Source: Paludibacter sp. (GTDB lineage Bacteria > Bacteroidota > Bacteroidia > Bacteroidales > Paludibacteraceae). Taken from it: a stretch of DNA of 7,353 nucleotides. Location of the stretch: assembly GCA_024709185.1 (NCBI GenBank), contig JANJXE010000205.1, forward strand, positions 1 through 7,353, read 5' to 3'. The notes under the pieces were generated by a model that was not told the DNA's origin, searched no databases, and worked only from the letters and a program-made list of their open reading frames with translations. Made by a program: the position numbers and the translations under genes. Numbering within the stretch: the stretch's first letter is position 1; every line of letters begins with the position of its first letter. This document shows, one piece after another, positions 1-6,924 of the stretch.

Positions 1-936
1 ATTGCTTATCCTCCTCTTCATCCCGGTGATGTTGCTCAGGAAGAAGAACCCAAAAGCAACTGGGGATGGTATTTATTAAGCACTATTATCCTGCTTCCGT
101 TGGTATACGTTGTAAAAAGGCAAAAGTCGAAACGGGATAAATTCAACAAGCAGGTTAATGCCTATCTAAACTTCGAATACACATCCATTAAGCCGGAATT
201 GAAACCATCTTCCATCAACATGCTGGGCTATTTTCAGGTTATCGACAAGGATGGGAATAATGTAACCGGAAATTTTACAGCTACCACGAGTCAGATGCTG
301 GTGTTGATGATTCTGCATACTGTAAAGAATGGTCAGGGTGTTTCCACTCAGGAGCTTACTGAAATTTTGTGGCCCGATAAGGATACCGACAGTTCGCGCA
401 ATAACCGGAATGTGTACATGAGTAAGTTACGTTTGCTGATTAAAAATGTGGGAGGCATCGAACTGGTAAATCAGAATAATTACTGGTCGGTATCCTTTGA
501 TACTGATGTTTTTTGCGATTATAAAAATGTGATGTTGCTGATCGACCAGGTGAAAAATCATCATAATTACACTGTTGAACTTGTAAATGAGTTGGTGAGC
601 ATAGCAGCCAGAGGCTTGTTATTGCCAAATCTACAGGAGGAATGGGTGGATGCTTTTAAAGGGGATTATACGAATATCGTTATCGAAACCTTGTCCATGC
701 TTCTTCAGGTTGATGATATTAAGAAAGATCCGATACTGGTGCTGCACATTGCTGATGCCATACTGAAACACGACTGCATTGAAGAAGACATCGTGAAACT
801 GAAAGTTTCAACTCTGTATAAACTGGGCCGTAAAAGTCAGGCAAAGCAATGTTTTGATAAATTCCTCGAAAGTTACAGGAATTTTATGGGCATCGATTTC
901 AAGGATTCTTTTGACCATTTTCGGGAAATGAATTAA
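1..936 (+). CDS. Membrane-spanning SARP/BTAD-like transcription regulator (5' partial)
   Basis: The reading frame is open from the first base and ends at TAA 934-936, so the true start lies upstream; a TTG at 100 falls inside the membrane helix and is not a credible start. Visible residues (numbered from base 1): about 20 polar extracytoplasmic residues, one transmembrane helix at about 21-37, then a basic stretch KRQKSKR that sets the C-terminal side in the cytoplasm. Residues about 72-160 resemble a winged-helix domain of the OmpR/SARP type, with a probable recognition helix near 131-148 (SSRNNRNVYMSKLRLLIK). Residues about 205-310 match the pattern of a bacterial transcriptional activator domain (BTAD): a GLLLPNLQEEW start, helical repeats, an LGRKSQAKQCFDKF helix and a closing MGIDF. 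Inference: a one-component periplasm-to-DNA signalling protein controlling the downstream sulfatase/hydrolase genes, which it precedes on the same strand. The sensor domain cannot be identified here. The wHTH/BTAD call is by eye only. Confidence 0.75.
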   Translation: MAYPPLHPGDVAQEEEPKSNWGWYLLSTIILLPLVYVVKRQKSKRDKFNKQVNAYLNFEYTSIKPELKPSSINMLGYFQVIDKDGNNVTGNFTATTSQMLVLMILHTVKNGQGVSTQELTEILWPDKDTDSSRNNRNVYMSKLRLLIKNVGGIELVNQNNYWSVSFDTDVFCDYKNVMLLIDQVKNHHNYTVELVNELVSIAARGLLLPNLQEEWVDAFKGDYTNIVIETLSMLLQVDDIKKDPILVLHIADAILKHDCIEEDIVKLKVSTLYKLGRKSQAKQCFDKFLESYRNFMGIDFKDSFDHFREMN

Positions 937-946
937 AATCATTATA

Positions 947-963
947 CTGAAAACTTTTTTCAG
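947..963 (+). terminator. Short A/T palindrome after the regulator gene, possible weak terminator
   Basis: CTGAAAA (947-953) and TTTTCAG (957-963) are perfect reverse complements separated by three bases, ten bases after the regulator stop codon. The stem is A/T-rich and no T-run follows it, so it is a poor intrinsic terminator by the usual rule. Its place between the regulator and the next promoter fits a transcription boundary, but it may be chance in A/T-rich sequence or a small operator. Confidence 0.25.
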
Positions 964-1004
964 GATATTAATCTAAAATTAAGCATTTATTTAGTGCATG
1001 TTCC

Positions 1005-1012
1005 TATTTTTG
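1005..1012 (+). promoter_or_regulatory. Bacteroidota-type -7 promoter element (TATTTTTG)
   Basis: TATTTTTG fits the Bacteroidota housekeeping -7 consensus TAnnTTTG exactly. No clean -33 TTTG is seen upstream; the nearest T-rich candidates are TTTA at 986-989 and TTA at 979-981, with non-ideal spacing. Transcription would start at about 1016-1022, giving a leader of about 30 bases before the ATG at 1051. The weak -33 region would suit a promoter that needs an activator. It is the only clear TAnnTTTG found in the intergenic gaps of the window, so it is the best candidate for driving the whole downstream gene set. Confidence 0.45.
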
Positions 1013-1038
1013 TGTCATCATACTACGAACGACACAAA
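1009..1038. promoter_or_regulatory. Perfect 8-bp dyad TTTGTGTC-N14-GACACAAA, candidate operator
   Basis: TTTGTGTC at 1009-1016 is the exact reverse complement of GACACAAA at 1031-1038, with 14 bases between. The left arm overlaps the proposed -7 element (1005-1012) and the right arm ends 12 bases before the sulfatase ATG. Centre-to-centre spacing of the arms is 22 bp, about two helical turns, as expected for a dimeric DNA-binding protein. If transcription starts near 1018 the left arm would not be in the mRNA, which favours a DNA operator over an RNA hairpin. Which protein binds is unknown; the upstream regulator is one candidate, though a site over the -7 box more often serves a repressor. 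Confidence 0.4.
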
Positions 1039-1050
1039 CAACAGGTTTAA

Positions 1051-2634
1051 ATGTTTTTTAAAAATTTCCATCTTACACTGGCCTCTGTATTGCTGGCAGC
1101 ACCCATGTTGAATTCCTCAGCAAAAGCCAAACAATCTTCGCCGAATATTTTAATTATCATGACCGACCAGCAACGCTGGGATGCGCTGCGCTTTTCGGGA
1201 GCCAATTCGGTGATTAAAACGCCTAATTTAGATAAACTGGCAGCCAGTGGAGCTTATTTTTCACAGGCCTGCAGCCCGTGTCCCGTTTCGGGTCCGGCGC
1301 GAACCAGCATGCTAACGGGCCGGCTGACTGAAACCACGGGTGTTCGCACCAACATGGATTCCGACGACAATAAGCATGTCAGTTATAAAACGTACGATCA
1401 GTTGCTTGTTGCCAATGGCTATGTAGCGGAATATTTCGGTAAATTCCACTCACCCGATTTTATGGCCGATTGTTATTCCAACCCTTCAGAATATGGATAT
1501 ACAGGTGCGAAGTTAATTAAGGACTGGGAGAAACTGTACCATTTTTACCTGGCACAACATGTCATAAAAACACAACCCAAAGAAGGAGAATTGATTGATT
1601 TTAGTTTTTACAACGGCATCCGGTACACACCGGCTCCCATCGACCGCCGTTATCCCTATCTTCCTACGGGTACTATCCCTGAAAAAGAACTCGACCGCCG
1701 TCAACATACCCAATCCGATCACCACGGACATCTTCATTTAGATGCAAAACACACCATTACTGCTGTGCAGGGCAGGCAAACCATCGATGCACTGGAACGA
1801 AATAAAGACAATAAGTTCATCATTACCTGTTCGTTTCATTGTCCGCATTCACCTATGTTGCCCTCGGAGCCCTATGCCAGTTTGTATAAACCTTCCGAAA
1901 TGCCCATTCCAAAAACAATTACGGACAAGATGGCTGGTAATCCCTATGCAAAATCGAATGGACGAATGCTGATGCCCGAATACGCCGACAGTACCAAAAT
2001 TGGCTATATGATAGCGAATTATTACGGTTTTGTAACAGAAATAGATGATTGGGTGGGCAAGATTCTTGATAAACTGGACGAACTGAAATTACGTGACAAC
2101 ACCCTGATTGTATTTATGAGTGATCATGGTGAAATGCTGGGTGCACATGGTATGCGTGAGAAAAATATCTTTTTGGAAGAATCGGTGCGGGTACCGCTGG
2201 TAATCAGTTATCCTTCCGAAATTACAGCCCGCAGGATTGAAACTCCTGTATCTTTACTCAATATCTTTGCTACCATTGTCGACTTTGCAGGTATCAATGC
2301 TGCAAGTGATGGCTTTTCGCTGAGAGGCATGGCGCTGGGAAAGAAAGCGCCGGTTGATTTTGCTGTTTCCGAATGGAACTGGCCTAACCGCGAAGTCCCG
2401 AACCTGATGATCCGCACGCAGGAGTGGAAACTGCTGATTTCGAGGCACAACGAAAAAAAGCACCTGGATGCTCTGTACGATTTGAAAAACGACCCTTTCG
2501 AATTGACTAATCTGCTGTACACCGACCGTGTGGCAAACACAAAAACGGCAGAAGCCTTGAAAGGCAGACTGGTCGAATATTTAGAAGATGTAAAATATTC
2601 GTATGTAGATGATATTAAACGTCGCCGTTTTTAA
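1051..2634 (+). CDS. Secreted Ser-type S1 family sulfatase
   Basis: A 527-residue sulfatase of the alkaline-phosphatase fold, predicted to hydrolyse sulfate esters on glycans in the periplasm. A signal peptide is visible (residues 1-26, hydrophobic LASVLLAAPML core, likely cut after AKA). Active-site signature is S80-G-P-A-R84 followed by TSMLTGR, so formylglycine would come from Ser80; Cys74 and Cys77 are out of register. Other expected positions: D39-Q40 (calcium, TDQQRWD), K131 and H133 (YFGKFH), H263 and H266 (SFHCPH), D358-H359 (FMSDHGEMLGAHG) and K371. The C-terminal subdomain ends in the usual sulfatase pattern with EWKLL and LYDLKNDPFELTNLL. A His-rich loop, SDHHGHLHLDAKH (residues 222-234), is notable. 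The TDQQRWD opening recalls choline-sulfatase/phosphonate-monoesterase-like members; the SulfAtlas subfamily cannot be fixed by eye. ATG at 1051 is chosen because it directly precedes the signal peptide; no Shine-Dalgarno is present. First gene behind the proposed promoter. Confidence 0.92.
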   Translation: MFFKNFHLTLASVLLAAPMLNSSAKAKQSSPNILIIMTDQQRWDALRFSGANSVIKTPNLDKLAASGAYFSQACSPCPVSGPARTSMLTGRLTETTGVRTNMDSDDNKHVSYKTYDQLLVANGYVAEYFGKFHSPDFMADCYSNPSEYGYTGAKLIKDWEKLYHFYLAQHVIKTQPKEGELIDFSFYNGIRYTPAPIDRRYPYLPTGTIPEKELDRRQHTQSDHHGHLHLDAKHTITAVQGRQTIDALERNKDNKFIITCSFHCPHSPMLPSEPYASLYKPSEMPIPKTITDKMAGNPYAKSNGRMLMPEYADSTKIGYMIANYYGFVTEIDDWVGKILDKLDELKLRDNTLIVFMSDHGEMLGAHGMREKNIFLEESVRVPLVISYPSEITARRIETPVSLLNIFATIVDFAGINAASDGFSLRGMALGKKAPVDFAVSEWNWPNREVPNLMIRTQEWKLLISRHNEKKHLDALYDLKNDPFELTNLLYTDRVANTKTAEALKGRLVEYLEDVKYSYVDDIKRRRF

Positions 2635-2639
2635 ATACA

Positions 2640-2765
2640 ATGTTAAAAGCAAACTACAAAGGACCTGTAGGGTTCATCAATTTTATAATAGATGAGGATC
2701 CTGCAACTTACCTCGAGAGTTCAATAAAGAACTGGAATCATGAATTTTTAAAATCGAAATACTGA
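2640..2765 (+). CDS. Small ORF, 41 codons, between the two sulfatases; hypothetical
   Basis: ATG at 2640 begins five bases after the first sulfatase stop, and TGA at 2763-2765 ends 12 bases before the second sulfatase ATG, so this frame fills the gap almost exactly. The product starts MLKANYKGPVGF, carries an acidic IIDEDPATY segment and ends WNHEFLKSKY. There is no signal peptide, membrane helix or recognisable motif. The A-rich leader (AAATACA before ATG) resembles that of the other starts here. It may be a genuine small protein, a translational-coupling leader, a remnant of a lost gene, or a chance ORF. I do not recognise it. Confidence 0.35.
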   Translation: MLKANYKGPVGFINFIIDEDPATYLESSIKNWNHEFLKSKY

Positions 2766-2777
2766 AAAACATACATA

Positions 2778-4148
2778 ATGAAAACTTCACTTGTAATAGC
2801 TGCAACACTTGCAGGATCGGGCATTGGTTTTGTAACTGCGGAAAAAAAAGCCGATCAGAATGTGCTTTTTATTGTGGTCGATGACCTGACCACTACCCTG
2901 GGATGTTACGGTCATCCTGTAGTGAAAACTCCGAATATAGATCGATTGGCCAGCATGGGGGTTCAGTTCACCAACGCCTATTGCAACTATCCGGTTAGTG
3001 GACCGAGCCGTTCGTCGTTTCTGACCGGGTTAAGGCCTGAAAGCACCACCATCCTCGATAACCGTAAGCAGCTGGCTTCGGTACTTGGCGATAAAATTAC
3101 CCTGCCTTATCTTTTTCAACAAAATGGCTATTATACAGTTGGAATTGGTAAAATCTTTCATGGTAAAGATTCAGAAAATGACCCTAAAGCGTGGAATGAA
3201 GTGTATGCGTTTGAACCAACTGCAATTGGCAAAACAGGTGAAAGCCGCAATATTACCGGTGGAGCATTGAAATGGTGCGAATGGATGATTACCAATGGAA
3301 CTGACGATGATCTTCAGGATGGACAAAATGCCCGCAAAGCAGTTGAAATTATAAAGAAAAAGAAGGATAAGCCCTTTTTCCTGGCGGTTGGATTTCATAA
3401 GCCTCACGATCCATTTTTTGCCCCTAAAAAGTATTTCGATATGTATCCCCTCGAAATCTGCCATCCGCCGGTAGTGCCCGAAGGATGGACGCCTCCTTAT
3501 AAACATACACTGCCTAACGAAGCTGCTATTTTCAATAAGTTCACCGATCAGGATAAACGCGAGTTTCTGCGGTCGTATTATGCCTGTACATCGTATATGG
3601 ATGCTCAGGTGGGCCGGTTATTAAAGGCACTGGAAGAAACCGGACAGCTGGACAATACCCTGATTGTGTTTTTTGGCGATCATGGTTATCATTTGGGCGA
3701 ACACAACTGGTGGAACAAGGTTACTGTTTTCCAAAAAGGAACCAATGCGCCGTTTATTATAGCCGGAAAAGCTGTCGGTAAGAAAGGAGTTAAATCGGAA
3801 TCAATGTTTGAATACATTGATATTTACCCAACGCTGGCCGATGTACTCAATTTAAAAAATACACCTGCATATCTCGAAGGAATGAGTTTTAAAAAGACCT
3901 TGAAGAATCCTTCAAAACCGTTCAGAAGCTACGTAAATTCGATTGTTAGCCGGGGGCAAATGCTTGGTAGAATGGTGAAAAATAACGACTGGAGATACAT
4001 TGAATGGGATGATGCAAAGATGGGAATTGAATTATACAATCAACAGGATGATCCCATTGAGTATAAAAACCTGGCGAACGACCCTGCCTACAAACCGGTA
4101 ATTGAGAAAATGAAGCAGTTGCTTTACAGACCAACTGTAACGAAGTGA
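2778..4148 (+). CDS. Secreted Ser-type sulfatase, iduronate-2-sulfatase-like (S1_7-like)
   Basis: A 456-residue S1 sulfatase closely patterned on iduronate-2-sulfatase. It has an N-terminal signal peptide (residues 1-21, likely cut after VTA). The opening NVLFIVVDDLTTTLGCYG and TPNIDRLAS, then FLTGLRPEST, are the family hallmarks, as are GYYTVGIGKIFH and HxPH. Expected active-site residues: D35-D36 (calcium), S74-G-P-S-R78 (Ser74 as formylglycine precursor; Cys69 is out of register), K125 and H128, H207 and H210 (GFHKPH), D301-H302 (FFGDHGYHLGEH) and K314. The C-terminal subdomain has WRYIEW and GIELYNQQDDPIEYKNLANDP. Family knowledge: S1_7 members remove sulfate from uronic acids or galactose-type units in glycosaminoglycans, ulvan and carrageenan; the substrate here is not shown. 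It probably acts in the periplasm on oligosaccharides imported or released by the neighbouring hydrolase. Same strand as the first sulfatase, 143 bp downstream. No promoter match is seen in that gap, so co-transcription is likely. Confidence 0.93.
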   Translation: MKTSLVIAATLAGSGIGFVTAEKKADQNVLFIVVDDLTTTLGCYGHPVVKTPNIDRLASMGVQFTNAYCNYPVSGPSRSSFLTGLRPESTTILDNRKQLASVLGDKITLPYLFQQNGYYTVGIGKIFHGKDSENDPKAWNEVYAFEPTAIGKTGESRNITGGALKWCEWMITNGTDDDLQDGQNARKAVEIIKKKKDKPFFLAVGFHKPHDPFFAPKKYFDMYPLEICHPPVVPEGWTPPYKHTLPNEAAIFNKFTDQDKREFLRSYYACTSYMDAQVGRLLKALEETGQLDNTLIVFFGDHGYHLGEHNWWNKVTVFQKGTNAPFIIAGKAVGKKGVKSESMFEYIDIYPTLADVLNLKNTPAYLEGMSFKKTLKNPSKPFRSYVNSIVSRGQMLGRMVKNNDWRYIEWDDAKMGIELYNQQDDPIEYKNLANDPAYKPVIEKMKQLLYRPTVTK

Positions 4149-4181
4149 TTTTGGGTTCGGCAATCAACCTCATAAAAGAAA

Positions 4182-4247
4182 ATGAAAAATTGGATGATTG
4201 GCACAAAAACTCCTTACCCGGCTGAATTAGCCAATGCTACGTTTTAA
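4182..4247 (+). other. 21-codon mini-ORF in the gap before the hydrolase
   Basis: ATG at 4182 to TAA at 4245-4247, ending 10 bases before the preferred hydrolase start. The peptide begins MKNWMIGTKTPYPAE. No known motif is seen. It could be a leader or coupling peptide or simply chance; its length alone gives no support for coding. It is listed because it sits in the same position relative to the next start as the 41-codon ORF at 2640-2765. Confidence 0.15.
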
Positions 4248-4257
4248 ACATTCAACA

Positions 4258-6858
4258 ATGAAGCAAATATTCTTTTTACTTTTTTTGTACTCCGTTTCGA
4301 TGGTTCAGGCCGGTACGCCTGTAGCCTCACTTGTGTTTACGGTGCCATCAACCTCCAGCAATCTGTCTTTTATATTCAGTACATCAACTTCTGCTGAGGC
4401 ATATTCGCTTCCGGCCACCCGGGGAGGTGTAGCCTGTCGGCACATTCCTCCTTCAAAGTATGGTTATTTCAATGTAAACGACGCTACAGTTCCTTCAACT
4501 GTAAACGACCTGATTTTCAATATTACTTTTTTTGATGAAGCCAGTACGAAGATTCAGTTTCAGTACAATGCCAACGATGGAAATAACTATAAGTCGCTAT
4601 CGATTCAGCAATCGGGGTCGAATAGCTGGGTGACGGCACGTGTGGCAGTTACCAATGCATCGCTGCGAAATGCGCAGAACAATGCCTGCGATTTTCGTTT
4701 GTCGGGCAACGGAGGCGATGTATATATCCGTGAAATTACTATCGAAACAGGAACTTTATCGCCTGAAAGCGAGACAGTACCAACTACTTCTGCAAGTGGC
4801 TATTCCGAATTTATTGGCAAAACGGTCGCCGGTTATCAAGCCTGGTTTGTGGCAGGAAGTTTAACCTCGGGCTGGGTACATTGGAACTTTAAAACGAACG
4901 GAGCTCCGGGGCCCGGTACAATGAGTTTCGAGGTATGCCCCGATATTACCGAATATCCCGATGAAGTGCTGAAACCAACTAATTTTGCGCTTATGGGCAA
5001 CGGAAAACCACTAAAACTGTTCTCCTCCACTTCGAAGGAAGTCATTGATATTCATTTTAGATGGATGCGGGAATATGGGATTGATGGAGCAGCCGTGCAG
5101 CGGTTTATTGGTAATATCGGAAGTTCCATTATCACTTCACCGGCCTCTACCATTCATAAAATCAGAGAAGCTGCGGAAGCCAACGAACGTATTTTTTATA
5201 TTTGTTACGATACCTCTTCTTCAGGAATGGAAGAAAACTGGGATGAAACGATTAAGATGGATTGGGTGTACAATGTGGAGCAAAACAACCTGACTACCTC
5301 GCCTGCCTATGCCAAAGTGGGAAATATGCCGGTAGTGCAGGTGTGGGGGATCGGTTTTAAAGGGGGTAAAAATCCCGGAACAGCTGCTGAGACTATTGCT
5401 TTAATTGATTTCTTTAAATCGAGGGGATGTTATGTAATTGGGGGAACACCAAGGGGTTGGCGAACCGGCACCAGTGATTCGAAAGGTGTAACACAACCTG
5501 CCACTGTTCCCGGCGATAACGAGAATTTTCTTCCTGTGTATGAGTCGCTTCACATGATTTCGCCCTGGATGCCCGGACGTATCAGAGACAACAGTTCGGC
5601 CGATAACTTATACACCAGCACCATGTCGCCGGACAAAAGCTATTGCGATGCACGTGGTATTCAGTATATGCCGGTAAACTTCCCCGGTTTTGCCTGGTCG
5701 CAATGGAAGGATGGCGATGTAAACTGGGCACCGCGCAATGCCGGTGAGTTCATGTGGAAGCAAGCTACCAATATCAAAAAACTGGGGGTGCAAAACATGT
5801 ATTTTGCCATGTTCGACGAGTACGATGAAGGTACAGCCATTATGAAAAATGCCACCGACTGGAGTAATATTCCCACCAATCAGTATTTTCTCACTTCGAG
5901 TGCCGATGGACGCTGGTTGTCGTCCGATTTTCAGCTGCGGGTTGCCGGTGCAGCGGTTGAAATGCTGAAAGGTCAACGGCCGGTTAGTTCAACTGTTCCT
6001 GTAGATCATTCCAACGGACCTGTATATTACCGCAATAGTTTTGAAAAACGTACCACTTCGTATTTCTATGTAAATGATGTGGCCACAAAATCGGGCACGT
6101 TTAACATTGATCCCTGTTTTTATCAAAATGCTGTAGTAACGAGTAGTAACGTGCTGAGTCCTGTTTGTGAAATTCAAACTACCACGCCCCGCAGTGGATT
6201 GTATTCGGTAAAAGCTTCAGGAACTGTGGGTTCGGGAAATGCATCGACTTACAGTTACAGAATTGCATCAACCAAAATTGCCGTTAAACCCGGCATGACC
6301 CTTTCGTTCTGGAAAAAAACCGATAATGACCTCGGCCGCTATGTGTTTGTTGATTTGCGTTCAAAAAACGGGTTGTATCTCCGAAATGCTTTTGTTGATC
6401 AGAACGGAGCCAGCATGAATGCGGCAACTCCGCATGGTTCTGTGGGGGCAGGCTGGGAGAAATTCAGCTGTGAGTTTGGAAAAGATGCGTTGCTGGGCGA
6501 TACCATCATCGAAATTCAAATCAATTTTAGTAAAACAGGAACAGAAACAGGCCCTTATCTGGCTTATTTCGACGATTTTCTGATTGAGGAAAGTCATAAT
6601 ACCGCTAATAATTCAATAATTTCAAATGAATCAGTTTATAGCCTCTTCTATCACCCTGTAGAAAAAATGATACAGCTGAAAATGCATGAAGCAGGAGCTT
6701 ATGAATACAAACTCTATACAGCATCGGGCATTTGCGTTTTGCAAGCTAAATCAGCTCTTCCTGTTGAAACGATTTCTACACATCGATTGGGTGCAGGTGT
6801 TTATGTGCTTCAACTGATAGTTAATGACAAAATTTGCAACAGCAAAATACGTATTTAA
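4258..6858 (+). CDS. Multidomain GH71/GH99-like glycoside hydrolase with T9SS sorting domain
   Basis: An 866-residue secreted enzyme. The start at 4258 is preferred over ATG 4234 because MKQIFFLLFLYSVSMVQA is a clean signal peptide, while the longer form adds eight polar residues in front. Domains: signal peptide 1-18; a beta-sandwich, carbohydrate-binding-like region about 20-170; a GH99/GH71-like TIM-barrel about 184-575, opening with IGKTVAGYQAWF and GWVHWN; a second jelly-roll, CBM-like domain about 582-782 (YYRNSFE to AYFDDFLIEE); and a C-terminal T9SS type A sorting domain about 790-866 ending LGAGVYVLQLIVNDK and KIRI. The motif MFDEYDEGTA places E521 and E524 like the two catalytic glutamates of GH99 endo-alpha-mannosidases (NEWHEGT pattern), though flanking residues differ. 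Inference: surface-exposed endo-acting hydrolase of a sulfated polysaccharide, possibly an alpha-mannan type, with the sulfatases acting downstream. Bacterial relatives are usually annotated only as GH71/99-like with unknown substrate. There is no lipobox, so it is not a lipoprotein. No terminator hairpin follows. Confidence 0.85.
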   Translation: MKQIFFLLFLYSVSMVQAGTPVASLVFTVPSTSSNLSFIFSTSTSAEAYSLPATRGGVACRHIPPSKYGYFNVNDATVPSTVNDLIFNITFFDEASTKIQFQYNANDGNNYKSLSIQQSGSNSWVTARVAVTNASLRNAQNNACDFRLSGNGGDVYIREITIETGTLSPESETVPTTSASGYSEFIGKTVAGYQAWFVAGSLTSGWVHWNFKTNGAPGPGTMSFEVCPDITEYPDEVLKPTNFALMGNGKPLKLFSSTSKEVIDIHFRWMREYGIDGAAVQRFIGNIGSSIITSPASTIHKIREAAEANERIFYICYDTSSSGMEENWDETIKMDWVYNVEQNNLTTSPAYAKVGNMPVVQVWGIGFKGGKNPGTAAETIALIDFFKSRGCYVIGGTPRGWRTGTSDSKGVTQPATVPGDNENFLPVYESLHMISPWMPGRIRDNSSADNLYTSTMSPDKSYCDARGIQYMPVNFPGFAWSQWKDGDVNWAPRNAGEFMWKQATNIKKLGVQNMYFAMFDEYDEGTAIMKNATDWSNIPTNQYFLTSSADGRWLSSDFQLRVAGAAVEMLKGQRPVSSTVPVDHSNGPVYYRNSFEKRTTSYFYVNDVATKSGTFNIDPCFYQNAVVTSSNVLSPVCEIQTTTPRSGLYSVKASGTVGSGNASTYSYRIASTKIAVKPGMTLSFWKKTDNDLGRYVFVDLRSKNGLYLRNAFVDQNGASMNAATPHGSVGAGWEKFSCEFGKDALLGDTIIEIQINFSKTGTETGPYLAYFDDFLIEESHNTANNSIISNESVYSLFYHPVEKMIQLKMHEAGAYEYKLYTASGICVLQAKSALPVETISTHRLGAGVYVLQLIVNDKICNSKIRI

Positions 6859-6893
6859 AAACGACCTCTAATATTAATCATCAACAAATAAAG

Positions 6894-6907
6894 TCTTGAC
6901 TCTTGAC
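6894..6907 (+). repeat. Tandem heptamer TCTTGAC x2 before the cupin gene
   Basis: TCTTGAC at 6894-6900 is repeated directly at 6901-6907 and followed by TCTTTTT (6908-6914), a partial third copy. It lies 17 bases before the cupin ATG. It could be a protein-binding direct repeat or the product of replication slippage. No TAnnTTTG element accompanies it, so a separate promoter is not supported. Confidence 0.4.
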
Positions 6908-6924
6908 TCTTTTTAAAAACACAC

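Noticed and set aside
100..936. Regulator starting at TTG 100
   Set aside because: The frame is open to base 1, and TTG 100 lies within the transmembrane helix, so the gene is 5'-truncated by the window edge.
1270..1302. Cys-type sulfatase signature suggested by Cys74/Cys77 (CSPCP) in the first sulfatase
   Set aside because: The modified residue lies four positions before the arginine of x-P-x-R; that position is Ser80, so neither cysteine is in register.
2208..2540. 110-codon minus-strand ORF inside the first sulfatase, and similar ones at 3171-3506 and 5608-5976
   Set aside because: They overlap well-supported sulfatase and hydrolase coding sequence, have low-complexity or unpatterned translations and no independent start context.
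4146..4153. TGATTTTG after the second sulfatase as a promoter for the hydrolase
   Set aside because: It departs from TAnnTTTG at the important A and has no upstream partner; co-transcription is simpler.
4234..4257. Hydrolase start at ATG 4234
   Set aside because: It would put eight polar residues before an otherwise canonical signal peptide that begins at the ATG at 4258.
6859..6924. Terminator between the hydrolase and the cupin gene
   Set aside because: No inverted repeat of useful length followed by a T-run was found; the T-run at 6908-6914 has no stem before it.
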